Positions 1 to 11,229 of a stretch of DNA of 64,000 nucleotides are shown one piece after another. The stretch comes from Pegoplata infirma. Its lineage: Eukaryota; Arthropoda; Insecta; Diptera; Anthomyiidae. The notes beneath the pieces were generated by a model. That model was given only the letters and a program-made list of their open reading frames with translations. It was not told the origin of the DNA and ran no database searches. The stretch lies in the NCBI GenBank assembly GCA_963921195.1, contig OY992540.1:57916844-57980843 (forward strand), in the 5' to 3' direction. The translations under genes and the position numbers were made by a program. How positions within the stretch are numbered: position 1 is the stretch's first letter; each line of letters opens with the position of its first letter.

Positions 1-190
1 TTGTAAAAATGTAGTCAACTCAATTTCAAATTTAGCAAAAGAAATTAGTTCAAAGTTTGTTTAAAATTGCTAATGTGCTAAATGAAGTTTACAAGACTTT
101 TTTGCTAACATGCTAAAAATTTGCTAAAAGTTAGCTAACTAGCGTTAGCAAAAAAAAATTAGTAAATCTACTAACGTATTTTTTTGAGTG
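1..190. mobile_element. 3' part of a TA-flanked MITE (family M1), cut by the window edge
   Basis: This stretch matches the right part of the element at 45,419-47,004: both share a run of short words around GCTAAAAGTTAGCTAAC and TTAGCAAAAAA. It ends in TTTTTTTGAGTG followed by TA, the same terminus and target dinucleotide as the other members. The left half lies outside the window. No coding capacity is visible. Confidence 0.6.
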
Positions 191-723
191 TACTATTTTT
201 TAGTGTAAAATTTTTTTGGAGTGTAAATTTTTTTCGAGTAAAAATATTTCTGAGTGACAAAAAATACTTTGTAAAGTAATTTTGTGGCTTACCAATGTTT
301 TTAAAGCTCGTTTTTTTACACGTGAGTTTAAGAAGAAACCAATCTGAAATTTACGGTTTTGCTAATAACTTTTGAACTACTGAACTAATTTGGCTGAAAC
401 TCAATACGAAACAGACCAGGGGAATGAAAAACACATGTGCCAAGCTTCAGCACTCTCAGATTTGTATTTCGAAAGTTAGCGTGTTTTTTTATCTCGTAAA
501 TTCGCGAAAACCACTTGCCGAAATTCAATCTTTTGATTATAACTTTTGAACCACTGGACCGATTTCGCGTGATTACAATACCAACTTGACCAGATAAATG
601 ACCAACATATATGTCCAACTTCAGGAGCCTCCGAAAAGTCTTTCAAAGTAAGCGTGTTTTCAACAGACAAACGGACGGGCATCGCTAGATCGTCTTAAAA
701 TCGATCAAAGATCATAAATATAT

Positions 724-1105
724 TGTCATCTAAAATGCAAAACGCCCTAACTAACAACAAATTCAAAATCGGTATTTTGATAGATTCTGGTGTATTTTAT
801 TAACATACACGTCCCTACAAAGAATTAGGGTCACATAATAAAAATTAGCGATTTTATAGCCAAAAATTAAAATCATGTGAACTGCAAAATCGCCAATGAA
901 CGCAACTAGATATACATTTGTTAATCATTCTGTGATAAATTTTAATGCATATTCACAAAACGTCGTCCCCACAAAATTTTAGCCCAATTCAATCAAAATC
1001 AACAAAATTATTAACAAATTAAAAATTTTACTCTATACTGTTTTTTGCGTCTCCTGTAAAATTAATAAAATGTTAGTTAGGGCCTTTTGCATTTTAGGTG
1101 ACCAT
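724..1105. mobile_element. non-autonomous DNA element with 31-bp terminal inverted repeats
   Basis: The left end GTCATCTAAAATGCAAAA (from 725) is mirrored by a right end whose complement reads GTCACCTAAAATGCAAAA. Both continue into a GCCCTAACTAAC block, giving inverted repeats of about 31 bp with two differences. The interior, about 320 bp, is AT-rich and non-coding. It sits inside family X. Its right end was used as the target by the adjacent foldback, so its own TSD is hard to define. Confidence 0.65.
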
Positions 1106-1698
1106 TAGACTGCCCAGAAAAAAACAAAGCTGTTATTTTCTTGGGGAATACCTGCGAATTTTGTTCCTTTTTGTGCAAAAAAATTTCGTTTTTTTTTGGG
1201 ATTTTTAAAATAATATCTAGAGGTCGCGAACTCGCGTTTTATAAAGATTTATTTTTTTTGAGTTTTTTATTATTTTAAATTGTTAAATATGATTAATATG
1301 ATAAAATATTAATAATTTCAGACAAAAAAAAATAAATTAAAAATCAAATATCGCTCATTCCATGAGATGTCTCCCAGCATCTAATAAAATGTTCTTTAAT
1401 TGAGGAACATTTGATTAGATGCTGGGAGACATCTCATGGAATGAGCGATATTTAATTTTTAATTTAATTTTTTTTGTCTGAAATTATTAATATTTTATCA
1501 TAATAATCATATTTAACAATTTAAAATAATAAAAAACTCAAAAAAAAAATAAATCGTTATAAAACGCGAGTTCGCGACCTCTAGATATTATTTTAAAAAT
1601 CCCAAAAAAAAAACCGAAATTTTTTTGCACAAAAAGGAACAAAATTTGCAGGTATCCCCCAAGAAAATAAAAACTTCGCTTTTTTTCTGGGCAGTCTA
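1106..1698. mobile_element. hAT-like foldback MITE with 8-bp TSD GTGACCAT
   Basis: The element begins TAGACTGCCCAG and ends with the exact complement CTGGGCAGTCTA. It is a near-perfect hairpin over its whole length, with arms of about 290 bp meeting near 1,400 around AATGTTC/GAACATT. GTGACCAT flanks it on both sides (1,098-1,105 and 1,699-1,706). An 8-bp TSD and a YAG-type terminus fit the hAT superfamily; no transposase is encoded. A reading with only a TA duplication is possible if the terminal TA is counted as target. Confidence 0.8.
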
Positions 1699-1804
1699 GT
1701 GACCATATATACTTTATGGGTTCCTTGACCAATATTTCGATGTGTTACAAGCGGATCGACAAACTTATATATACCCCCTATCACAAGAGTGTAGGGTATA
1801 AAAA

Positions 1805-2535
1805 TAAACAAGTAAGAAAATTATAGTCGGTAAGAAGAAATAGTGCAAATTTTTTTTAGAAAAAAGTTTTACTTTTTTAGAAAAAATAGTACATTTTAAG
1901 AAAAAATAATTTTTTTAGGAAAAATGTCAAAAAATACTATTTTAGAAAAAAGTACTTTTTTAGACAAAAAAAAGTATGTTTTTTAGAAAAAAGTACTTTT
2001 TTTAGAAAAAGTACTTATTATAAAAAAAAATACTTTTTTCTAAAAAAAAGTAGTACAAAAGACCTCTTTTTTTAAGAAAAGTAGTGCAAAAGTACTTTTT
2101 ATTTAGAAAAAGTACTTTTTTTAGAAAAAAGTACTTTTTTTAGACAAAATACTTTTTTGCCTAAAAAGTAAATTTTTTTCTAATAAACACTTTTTATAAG
2201 TAATCCAAAAAAGTAAATTTTTTTCTAAAAAAGTACTATATTTTTATAAATAAAATACTTTTAGGAAAAAGTAAAATTTTTTCTAAATAAGTACATTTTT
2301 CTGAAAACGTACGTTTTTTTTTTTAAGTGATAGTTTTCTAAATACGTACTTTTTTCTAAAAAAGTACCTTTCCCTATTTTTCCTAAAAAAGTAATATTTT
2401 TTCTAAGAACGTATTATTTTTTTTTTAAATGTACTATTTTTTTCTAAAAAAGTACTATTTTATAAAAAGTACCATTTTAGTACAGTTGTTTCTAAGAAGT
2501 ACTATTTTTTCTTAAAAAAGTATTATATTTCTTAA
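1805..2535. repeat. degenerate simple array of GTACTTTTTT / TTAGAAAAAA units
   Basis: Dozens of imperfect copies of TTTTTAGAAAAAAGTAC-like words fill this stretch. The unit is nearly self-complementary, so both strands look alike, and its polarity switches from purine-rich to pyrimidine-rich around 2,150. No coding potential. Confidence 0.75.
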
Positions 2536-2555
2536 ATCAATTATTAAAAAAAAAA

Positions 2556-2658
2556 ACATCTGAAATGTGCGATGATCCCATAACTGGCACACGGCACATT
2601 TCAGATGTGACATGTGTCATAGCACAATAGCATGGCAGATGACACATCTGAAATGTGC
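2556..2658. repeat. three copies of a 15-bp word, one inverted
   Basis: ACATCTGAAATGTGC occurs at 2,556-2,570 and 2,644-2,658, with its exact complement at 2,594-2,608. The rest of 2,536-3,100 is AT-rich and shows no gene. The function, if any, is unknown. Confidence 0.7.
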
Positions 2659-3100
2659 CATTCCTTACCCTGGAAATAGGCTTCCTTTTGTTGCCAATTG
2701 ACCGATTTATCGGAATATCGAGCAACATTTTTATATGGGGCTAATGGTGTTTTCTTTTCTGGCAAAAATGTCACATTTTACATTCCCTTCAAAAACAATG
2801 CACCACTTTAAAAATGTATGATGTTTTTTTTTTTTTCTAAAAATGTTTCCTTCGTAAGTTTAAAAATGTCACACTTTTCATCCTTTCATCAAATGACGGG
2901 TTTGTAAAGTTGCCGTATAAAAAAACAGCTGATTGTCAATGTTTTGGTTGAAAGAAAAATTTTCGCAATTTTTTTTTGTTTTTTTTGTAATCACAAAACT
3001 GGCAACACATTGAAAGGGTTGTGGCTACATTTTACAAATGATACTGTACCCTTAACTACATTTTGTTTTAGAAAAGAAAACGCCACACTTAAGTCCAACA

Positions 3101-3898
3101 AGTGGGAGTGTTAAATTTGGAATCTTTTATACCCTCCAATACGTAAAGAAAAACCTAAAAAAAATATTAAAAGTTTTTGTCAGGTGCGTTTTTTTTTGGG
3201 GGGGGGGGTTGTTAGTACACCTTCCCCCCGCGATATTTGGCGTTTACACTAAAGAAATTGAATTTTATCATTATTCAAACTTTATTATTTATTTCCACGC
3301 CCTCAAAAGGGGGGCAGGCTGGAAAAAAAACGAAATTTTCTAATCCGCTGGGTCGAAGTGCCGGACTTTGAACTTCCTCTTGCATAAAAATGTTTCATTT
3401 GTTTAACAAAAATACAAAAAAACATGTAAAAAATTTTGTTTTTAGAGGTTGGTTTAGTTCTTCAAGGGGGAACTTTTTGCCCCTGGTCCGCTTTTGTCCA
3501 TTTACGAGCTAAACCTGCCTAGGACCACAATACATTTTGGTGCCAAACTTCAGGAGTCTAGCTCTTTTATTTTGGACTGTACCGTGTTATCTACAGACAG
3601 ACGGACATTCGTTGAATGTCTTAGAATCGATCATTTACCAATAATATATATACTTTGAGAGGTCCTCGACCGATATATCGATGCGTTACACACGGAATGA
3701 CAAAGTGAGTATACCCCCCATACTGTGGAGCCATTTAAGCCAAATTCAAAGTGGACGTTTCAATGGCAGCTAGGTCTAAACATGGACCGTTGTTTTCATT
3801 CAACAGGCTTCGTCCTTGAGTCAAAAAAAGCTTAAGTTTCAATTTTCAGTCCAACGAATAAAATTTTCGACAAGAGAGTGGTGTAGGGTATAAAAACA
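3101..3898 (+). repeat. ATACCCTCC-family dispersed element (Helitron/DINE-like), internally disrupted
   Basis: The left end has CAAGTGGGAGTGTTAAATT and ATACCCTCC. Interior blocks (CCACGCCC..AAAAGGGGG, TTTCATTTGTTTAACAAAAA, GGAGTCTAGCTCT) match the copy at 46,311-46,973. The 3' block with ACAAAGTGAGTATACCCCC stops near 3,722. About 160 bp of unrelated sequence follows before GTAGGGTATAAAAAC at about 3,885. An 11-G run at 3,198-3,208 is shared in type with 46,402-46,414. Confidence 0.6.
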
Positions 3899-3917
3899 CT
3901 ATATTTTAATATTTTTT

Positions 3918-4370
3918 TTTTCAGAGGTTGGTTAAGTTCTCCAAGGGGTAACTTTCTTCCTGGTCCCATTTTGCCCATTAACGAATTAAACTGTCTGAGA
4001 CTTACCATAAGACACATTTGTGCCAAACTTTAGGATGCTAGCTCTTTTATTTTGAACTGCATCATGACATCTACAGACAGGCGGACAGACAAACGGACAT
4101 TCATAAAATGCTTAGAATCAATGTTTTAATTATATATGTACTTTGTGGCGTAAAGCTGAAATATCCCAATTACACATGAATGGAATGAAATCAAATACCA
4201 TGCATCAGATCGAACTTATTGGAACAACCTTGTAGCGGCCCTATGCTCCTTGTAGGAGTAAAAGGAACAAATATATATATATATATATATATTTGTGGCG
4301 TCCCTGACCGATATTTCGATGCGTCACAAACGGAATGACATAACCCCATACTGTGGTTGGAGGGTTTACA
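3918..4370 (+). repeat. second ATACCCTCC-family copy, 5' truncated and interrupted
   Basis: It contains CAGAGGTTGGTTAAGTTCT, the GGATGCTAGCTCTTTTATTTT block, a CAGACAGGCGGACAG tract, then the 3' end GGTTGGAGGG. It is split at 4,151/4,292 by the short insertion described next. Only the 3' half of the family is present. Confidence 0.6.
4152..4291 (+). mobile_element. short LINE 3' end or SINE with 10-bp TSD and (AT)n tail
   Basis: A 140-bp insertion is flanked by TTTGTGGCGT at 4,142-4,151 and 4,292-4,301. It ends in an uninterrupted ATATAT run, as expected for target-primed retrotransposition. The block around GCTCCTTGTAGGAGT near 4,240 recalls the 3' UTR of I/jockey-type fly LINEs, so a heavily 5'-truncated LINE is more likely than a SINE; no A or B box is seen. 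Confidence 0.65.
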
Positions 4371-4844
4371 AAGTGAAAGCGTATTTTTCTCACTTGTTTA
4401 CTACAATCACGTAAACAAAAGAAAATATCAGTGATTTTACTTTATGTCTACATAATTATATTAGCGTGACCTAACATAACTATGTAGATATAAAGAGACT
4501 TATATGAAATCCGGGGCATAGTCAATGAACCTTACTAGGATTCATCAAAATATCGCAGTGGAATGAATAAATGAAACTTTTGTAATTTATTAAACGAAAA
4601 AAGACACATAAGTTTGTCAAGGTATTTATTTTGCTCTCAACACGTAGAATCGCCAAAAACCCAAATCCGAGTTCAAAAGTTTCTCAAGACCCTATTGGGG
4701 CCCAATATTTCAAAACTAAACAAGGATGCAGACTGCGAGGGAATGTTTGCACTTTCTAATAAAGCCATATTATACAAAACATTTTGAGTTTTAATTTTTA
4801 AATTAATTTGTAAAGTTGACCACCCTCCTCTTCATTCTTTATTA

Positions 4845-5100
4845 GATCGAACTAATTGTAGCTTCAAACAATTCAGCCAATATCCTGCTTTGGCTAGAAC
4901 CCGACTGCACATTTTAGGCAGACATGACTTCGAGAGCTTGGAAACGGTTTCGAATGTCGACCTAAGGCAAATAGTACAATTCGCGATGAGGACAAATGCG
5001 TTCTATCAGCGTCGCTGAGGAATTATTGGGGTTTCGCTATGGACCATCCGGTCTGTGTGAGGAGTCCTTAACTCCGCGACCTCTAACCTAACCTAACCTT
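4845..5100 (+). pseudogene. LINE ORF2 C-terminal remnant with AACCT-rich tail
   Basis: One frame (about 4,870-5,020) reads through residues such as ALARTRLHILGRHDFESLE and ends QFAMRTNAFYQRR followed by a stop. This matches the tail beyond the RNase H and CCHC region of I/LOA/R1-type LINEs (usual form: CPALARLRLxxLG..FF.SLE..). The sequence then ends in TAACCTAACCTAACCTT at 5,084-5,100, the 3' tail type also seen near 12,370. No TSD was identified. Confidence 0.55.
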
Positions 5101-6740
5101 CAGTCAAGTCCGTATATTTTGAAGAATCATTTGAAATGGTGTAAAATATAAATAGAAATATACTATGAAAATAAAACAGAAAAAATCAAACCCGTATTAT
5201 CCTCTACCACCTTAAAGGACTGCTCCCCACCCCCTGATTCTTAAATATTTCTGGCCTTAGTAGAGTGCAAATATATTTTCTACCACTTGATACTTAAAGT
5301 CAAGTAGTTATTGCAGTTAGTTACAAAAAACCACACTTATGTACTATACAATACAAAAAGTTTTCTATATACAATTCTTAAATTACACAAAAAGTTTGCT
5401 AAACTCCTCAGAACAACGGTTGGTTATTGTGGCTTTATACATCGTATTGTAAGTTTATGGTTTTATTTACTTCAAAAATTCATACCATTTCAATACGAAT
5501 GTATTTTGATAATGTTTAAATGTTTGTTACTGTTGTTTGTTGCTTATGTTTCTAAGGCTCTAATATTTTATAGTAGTATATTTTTTTTTTTGATTTTAGC
5601 TAGGCAAAGGCGTGTCACAAAATCGTAAATCACTTTGAAGTGGGTCGTAGACGTCTAACAAATGAATATATACGAGTACGTATGTATAAGTATATGAAAT
5701 CGAGAACAAGAGAAACAGAAATTCAAAACATCTGATATTTAATAGTACAAGAGTAGTATATGAATTAAAATATACCCCCCTACGAAAAAAACACACAACA
5801 GCAACATCAAAAACTCAAACAAGATTTTTAAGAAACATGAACAGAAATTGACCAAAACATAACAGATGGCGCGACAACGCAACATTGTATCAACCGCATA
5901 CATATGAATGTGGAAGGAATACTCATACAACTACACTTCAGACAAATAAATCAGTGTTGTGAGTTTAATTCCCTACATAAATTGGAGAAAGGGTTTGGTA
6001 AGAGAGGTAACTCACTGAAAGCGAATACTTCCCATGATAGTGTCTTAAGTCGCCCGAAAGTATGCATCCCAGATTGTCAAAGAATCTTTGGCCAAAAAGA
6101 AGTCACATGTCCTCAGCCTTGTCATTTTCTTATAAGAGGCTGCACTGATTCCTACAGCACATTCAAACAGCTCACTTGAGATCCAAGCATTAACTCACAC
6201 GTCCTATTTCAAAGTATTTAGGAACCATGTGGCTATTCCCAGATGTACAGAGATATGTATTGACCGTTTTGTAGATATGGCATCGCTAAGAATAATAGTC
6301 AAAATCTGGTAATACCACACCAAAGGTCGAACGTAAAAAATAGAGGGACCAAAAACAATCTGCATTCTCTCGGTATAACTGATATCATCCATCTCTATCA
6401 GATATCGATTTGTGATACAATTTTGCAAACAATACCACACGGTTTTTTTAAACGCCATTTGTCGTATATCTGTACCTCTGGTTGTTCGCTTGCTTAATTC
6501 ACAAAGTTGTAGTTCCGTTAAGGCAGTTGGGATTTGCGATATTTTTAAAGAAATAAGTTGCCTTTCCATTCTTACATACTAATTCCTAGCCACGTCGTCT
6601 ATGTAATTTGACAATTCTGATAAATGGATTTGAATATTCGCGCCAATCATTCATTCGGTTCATGACGATTTTAAATACACTCATCTGCTATATTGTTTGC
6701 TATGATCCTGCAAAGCCAACCTTACTCTTAAAGCACATGA
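5101..6740. other. no recognisable gene
   Basis: AT-rich sequence with several short open frames on both strands. The longest is 6,204-6,569 (minus, 121 codons), which shows no motif I recognise. It begins just after the LINE tail at 5,100 and ends at the tandem array starting near 6,740, so it may hold older LINE debris. Confidence 0.4.
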
Positions 6741-8245
6741 TGATATCTTCCAGTGACCTGTTTTAATTCCGACCAGGTTGCTTTGTTGAAATAGTAACAG
6801 CACAACAAATACAGTCTTTCCGGAGTTCATTATGAACACTACACCACTCGATATGAACTGAATTCCGGTGTATCTAATCCATTCAATAGCGTTGAGATAT
6901 CTCATGATGTTCCCTATATTTTTAAGTGCTGCAAATCTCCTCAAGTGCTCACCGATATTCCAGTGACCTGTTATCCCAGCATCTAGTCTCGAGACATCTC
7001 GCCGACTTCTATTGGGAAGAGATTTTGAAGGTCCACTATCATAAGTTATCGGTTGATTGTTTTAAATGATAAGCGGACAACAATTAGAGCCATTCCAGAG
7101 ACCATTTTGAAGACTATACCACTCGATTGGAGCTTAATTTCAATAGCGTTAAGATATCTTTTAAGGTCTCGTATCTTAAGATCCCTTATGCTGAATATAT
7201 TGCCTAGTGTTCTGAAGTTCTCGGAACTCCCAAAGGATATGGTGGACTGTTTCCTCCTCATATGCTTTGAGACTTCAGCAGTGTGCGAGACTGTCGAGTG
7301 CTCACCGATCTTCCTGTTATCACGTCATCTAGTCTCGAGACATCTTACCGGCTTCTATTAGGAGGAGGTTATGATCGTCCACTGTTATAAGTTATGGATC
7401 GCTTGGTTAAAATGGTTGGAGGACAACAATTTGAGTCTTTCGAAAGTCCGTTTTGTAGACTACACCTCTCGATAGGAGGTGAATTCCAAAGTACCTAATC
7501 CAATCAATAGATCCCTTATGCTGGATAGATTTTCCAGTATGTGTAACACTAAAATTCAGTATCTAGTGTTTTGACGTGTTCAGAACTCCCAAAGAATATG
7601 GTTAACTGTTTCCACCACAGATGCTTTGAAACTTCAACAATGTCCGAATCTTTTCGAGTGCTCACCGATCTTCCAGTGACACGTTATCACAGTACCTAGT
7701 CTCGAGACATCTCGCCGACTTTTTTTGGGATGATATTTTGAACGTCCACTATCATAAGTTATCGGTGGCGTGGTTTAAATGATAGGCGGACAACAAGTAG
7801 AGTCTTTCGAGAGTCCGTTTTGAAGACAATACCACTCGATAGGAGATAATCCAATCAATAGCGTGATATAGATAGACAGATTGTCCAGTATGCGTGCCAC
7901 TATAATTTAGAGTCTATTGTTTTAAATATGGTAGAGAGTTCACCATTCGATAGAAGCTGATTTCTGGAATACCTAATCCAATCAGCAGCGTTTAGATATC
8001 TCAAGAGGTCTCATATCCTTAGATCCCGTATTCTGGACAGATTGTCCAGTATCTGTTCCACTAAAATTTGGTGTCTGGGGCTTTAAAGTGCTGGGAATTC
8101 CTAAAGGATATGGTACACCTTCAGATGCTGTGAAACTTCAGCAGTTTCCGAACTTCTTGTTATCACAGCACCTACTTTCTGGAAATTTCTCCGATTTCTA
8201 TTGGGAAGAGATTTTGAACGTCCACTATCATAAGTCAGGCACGAT
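6740..8245 (-). repeat. degenerate tandem array (~350-bp unit) of LINE C-terminal sequence
   Basis: About four units share the words AGTCTCGAGACATCT (6,985; 7,331; 7,698; a variant near 8,174), CCACTATCATAAGTTATCGG, CACTCGATA and CCAGTGACCTGTTATC. Spacings are 346, 367 and ~476 bp. Read on the minus strand, each unit encodes residues like YDSGRSKSLPNRSRRDV and AGITGHWKIGEH. This resembles the segment linking RNase H to the CCHC knuckle in I/LOA/R1-type LINEs. All frames are broken. Confidence 0.6.
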
Positions 8246-8429
8246 CGTATTGCGAACGTAAAAGTGCCAGATTGCGCATGTTTTTTATGCCTCCTAAATA
8301 TATTACCCGAATATGAATAGTAAAAAACCCTACGAACTATTGTATTCGTGGACATTCAAACGGACCTGGACATTCCCTCTTTCACAGACCAAAACAAAAA
8401 AAAAGGAAATGTGGTGAATAAGTGCAAAA

Positions 8430-8900
8430 AGTGCCGACTAAACTTCCTTTAGCTTATAAAGGAAGATGCTGACTGGTCGAGACGCAGTGTCTTGCCTTCA
8501 ACCGCAGCCAACATATGTTTAGACAGCCAAGCCGCTGTCATGTCCTAAGAACTGCCATTAATTGTTGCAATTCTTTAAATTAGATGGCCAAGCAATTTTC
8601 CAAAAGACTTGTATGGGCCCTGAGCACAAGAACGTTCCCGATAAGCATGCATGATTAGGAACTAACTTTAAGATTCCTATGGAATCGGAACTAAGCGGTT
8701 AAAGATGCCGTCCAATGACTACCGCCACAGTTGCACGAATGGGAAGAAGGTGAAGCATTTATTAGTCAGGGAAGTGCTTCACTATTATCTACGGAGTTGC
8801 ATGAATTTTCTTATTTCTCGAATGTCAAAATTCAATATCTTAGGAGTTTCGTAAGGAGCTCATATTGGTTCAAAGGTAGGCAGAGTATATGTATGCTGAC
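8430..8900 (+). pseudogene. LINE RNase H fragment (decayed)
   Basis: A frame at about 8,507-8,550 reads NICLDSQAAVMS and then hits a stop. DSQAA holds a catalytic aspartate of the RNase H domain of LINEs. Downstream words such as EAFISQGSASL (near 8,755) fit later positions of the same domain. Stops and frameshifts throughout; a relic. Confidence 0.45.
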
Positions 8901-9109
8901 ATAAAGCGATAGTAGGCAGGTAAATCCTAAACCAAATCTCCCTTTATGAAAAGTATCCTACATCTTTCCAAATCACAAGAAAGAAGCAGCAGCATCGTGT
9001 TGACGGTATTAAATTAATACCATCAATCATCAACCATTAACCAATCATGTTCCTTACAACGAGCAAACGGTGTTAAATCTAGTGTCAAATCCAACAGCCT
9101 TAACATCCC

Positions 9110-9330
9110 TGTTTCACTAAGGCCCAGTATCTGTAATTACAGCCAAGCTGCTATTATATCTCTGGATTCTCAAGTCACTTCATGTAAAATTGTCCAGGAG
9201 TGTAGTCGTAGACTCAATTAAGTCTTATGTGGGAATAGGGTCTTTCTTCTGTGGGTTTTGGGTCGTGGTGAAATACGGGGAAACTTGATTGACAATTTTG
9301 TTGGCAAATTTTAGTCCCAAAACAAATACT
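9110..9330 (+). pseudogene. second LINE RNase H fragment (decayed)
   Basis: One frame reads ICNYSQAAIISLDSQ, then CKIVQECSRRLN with a stop. After a frame shift it reads LLWVLGRGEIRGN, which aligns with the conserved WVPGHxGIxGNE of LINE RNase H. The order of motifs is as in the family. It differs from the fragment 600 bp upstream, so two elements are represented. Confidence 0.5.
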
Positions 9331-9780
9331 CACAATCCAGAACCTCAGATTGGTATACGCTTGACATGGATGATGCGTGAGATCAACTCTCACATGGAAT
9401 CAGTTTTCAGAGAAATATAGACTTTTGAATCAACCTGCAAGAATACTAAACGATGAGGATGAGAGCACGAGAGAACACTGTGTCTGTTGTTGTTCGGCGT
9501 TCTTAAGAGCTGTACTGTAAATAGCAGGTTCTACTGATTGAAATAACTCGTTAGCATTAAATTATTGGTCGTTTTATCGAAAGAATCCCACAAAACTTCT
9601 GGACACTTTATACTTTTTGGTGTTTCTGCATAATGACGCAGCTATCGACATCATTTAGACTTCTCTAAGTAGATAAATGTGTTTTTTTAGAAAAAAAAAA
9701 AAACAGTACGACAGCAGAGACTTTCAAACATGAAAATCTAATATATTAAGATTTCCCTACATCTTATAACATGATAATTA

Positions 9781-10278
9781 CACTCAAAATAATTCTACAG
9801 TAAAAGGTTTAGTAAGTGATATTGTACACCTAGAAAAGTTTTACAGTAACTATTTACGGTTATTCAAAAAGTTTTTAGTTAAAGTTGTTTTAAACGTTTT
9901 ATCGTTTGTTTTTCAAGGAAATAAAATATTGAATGATTTACACAGTTGTAAAAACAATAAACTACAAAAGTTACGGAAAAATATTTTAATCAGTTAAATT
10001 ATTTCTGACTGATTATTCCGTATAATTTTGCAGAAGTACGGTTTTTGTAGTTTGTTATTCAAAAAGTTTTATTTTTACTTCACAAAATAAAAAAAATTTA
10101 AACAGTTAAAATAAAATATCGTTTGTTTTTACGGAATGTCTAGTCATTTATTAACGTTTAAAAATAACTGAAAAATTATGTTGTTTCAAATGAAATATAA
10201 GTAGTCCGTTTTTTAAATGGAAAAACGATTGTTTTAAACGTTTTTTCAGTTGAATTTACTTACAAAATATTTTGAGTG
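9781..10278. mobile_element. TA-flanked MITE (CACTCAAAA termini)
   Basis: It begins CACTCAAAATA and ends TATTTTGAGTG, with TA on both sides (9,779-9,780 and 10,279-10,280). The interior is roughly symmetric: a GTTTTAAACGTTTTATCG-like word near 9,890 is mirrored near 10,230. At 498 bp with no ORF it fits a Tc1/mariner-type or related MITE. Its termini match those of 45,419-47,004, 47,634-48,238 and 49,155-49,713. Confidence 0.7.
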
Positions 10279-10280
10279 TA

Positions 10281-11200
10281 CCAAAATCTACTAATTGGTT
10301 ACTAATTTTAGTATCTTGAAAGTACTAACATTTGTAATTTTTACTGGTTTTGACTAATAGTAGTTAAAAATTTTAGTATTGGTTACCAATTTCTGCACTA
10401 GGTCCTTTTGGACTAAAATTAGTTAAATTTTTAGTATTGAATACCCACGTTTTTTTTTGGGTGTAGTGTTTAATTCCTTGGCTTGCCAACCGGGTGCCCG
10501 GTTACAGGAACCACGAAAATATCGTTGAAATATTTGCTATTGCAATAATTGCTTTTTTTTAAGTGCATTGTAGAGTAACGTTTAGTCGGTTCTAACTTCT
10601 ATTAATTTTTATGGAAAAAATATTAATAAATATGTAGTCGTCTACCCAAACTTTATTTCTTTTTTAACCAAAAGCCTCTAATTTTGCAAAACAATAATTC
10701 ATTTATTTGGGACGTTAAAACAATGTGTATGTATAAGTTGATATCCATATAACTTGACAAATCATTTGAGTTGATTTACCATCCATCTATCCAATCATTA
10801 TTTTTACTCGTAAATATACTGTATCAGCTTAAAAGACATATGCCGTTGATTTGATGGGCAATTTTATAGCTTTAGTTCGTTCATACATACATTTAATGCT
10901 TAACTGCGGTTGCACAGGCGCAACCCAGTTAATAATTGTTATTAAGCAAATTAACTTGATGAAATGCAACGCTTGTTTATGTCAAACATCATCACTTTGT
11001 GTTGTTTATTTTAGCTTTTTTTGTTAAGGGCAAATCGATAAAATTTTGTGATTCTTATTTCACAGCTGCGTTTTGGTGATTGAAAGCACTCAAAACATTT
11101 GAGGAAGAAGTAGAGCATAAATTTGAGTAAAATAAATTAATAGGGAATAAGAAGATTTGGTGCTTTTAAAAATTTAAACACCAAGATGTCAGCAGTTAGT
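10281..11200. other. part of another terminal-repeat element, then unassigned sequence
   Basis: Positions 10,281-10,465 end in TTTTTTTTTGGGTGTAG, the terminus type of the neighbouring MITEs, but its partner end was not found. From 10,466 to 11,200 I see no gene or repeat. AT content is slightly lower there, so it may be unique sequence. Confidence 0.4.
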
Positions 11201-11229
11201 CAGTAGGATCACAAGGATGTCAGTAGTGC

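Larger units (their letters stand above)
193..1803 (+). repeat. dispersed repeat family X, interrupted by two later insertions
   Basis: Positions 193-723 align by eye with 50,640-51,170 and, inverted, with 35,630-36,420. Shared words include CACGTGA, CCAATCTGAAATT, TAACTTTTGAAC, a GACAGACGGACGG-like tract and AGATCGTCTTAAAATCGATC. The 3' end resumes at 1,707 with TATACTTTATGGG and closes at about 1,803 with GTAGGGTATAAAAATA. The gap is filled by the MITE at 724-1,105 and the foldback at 1,106-1,698. Its 3' end resembles that of the ATACCCTCC family, so the two families may be related. No ORF of note. Confidence 0.6.

Noticed and set aside
3198..3208. G-run as a G-quadruplex regulatory element
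   Set aside because: A single homopolymer run inside a repeat family; a similar run at 46,402 is explained by shared descent.
5084..5100. Interstitial telomere repeat
   Set aside because: Only three units, located at the 3' end of a LINE relic; flies lack TTAGG telomeres. Kept only as a curiosity.
6204..6569. 121-codon open frame on the minus strand as a possible gene
   Set aside because: No recognised motif, next to LINE debris, and chance frames of this size occur in the window. A protein search could still change this.
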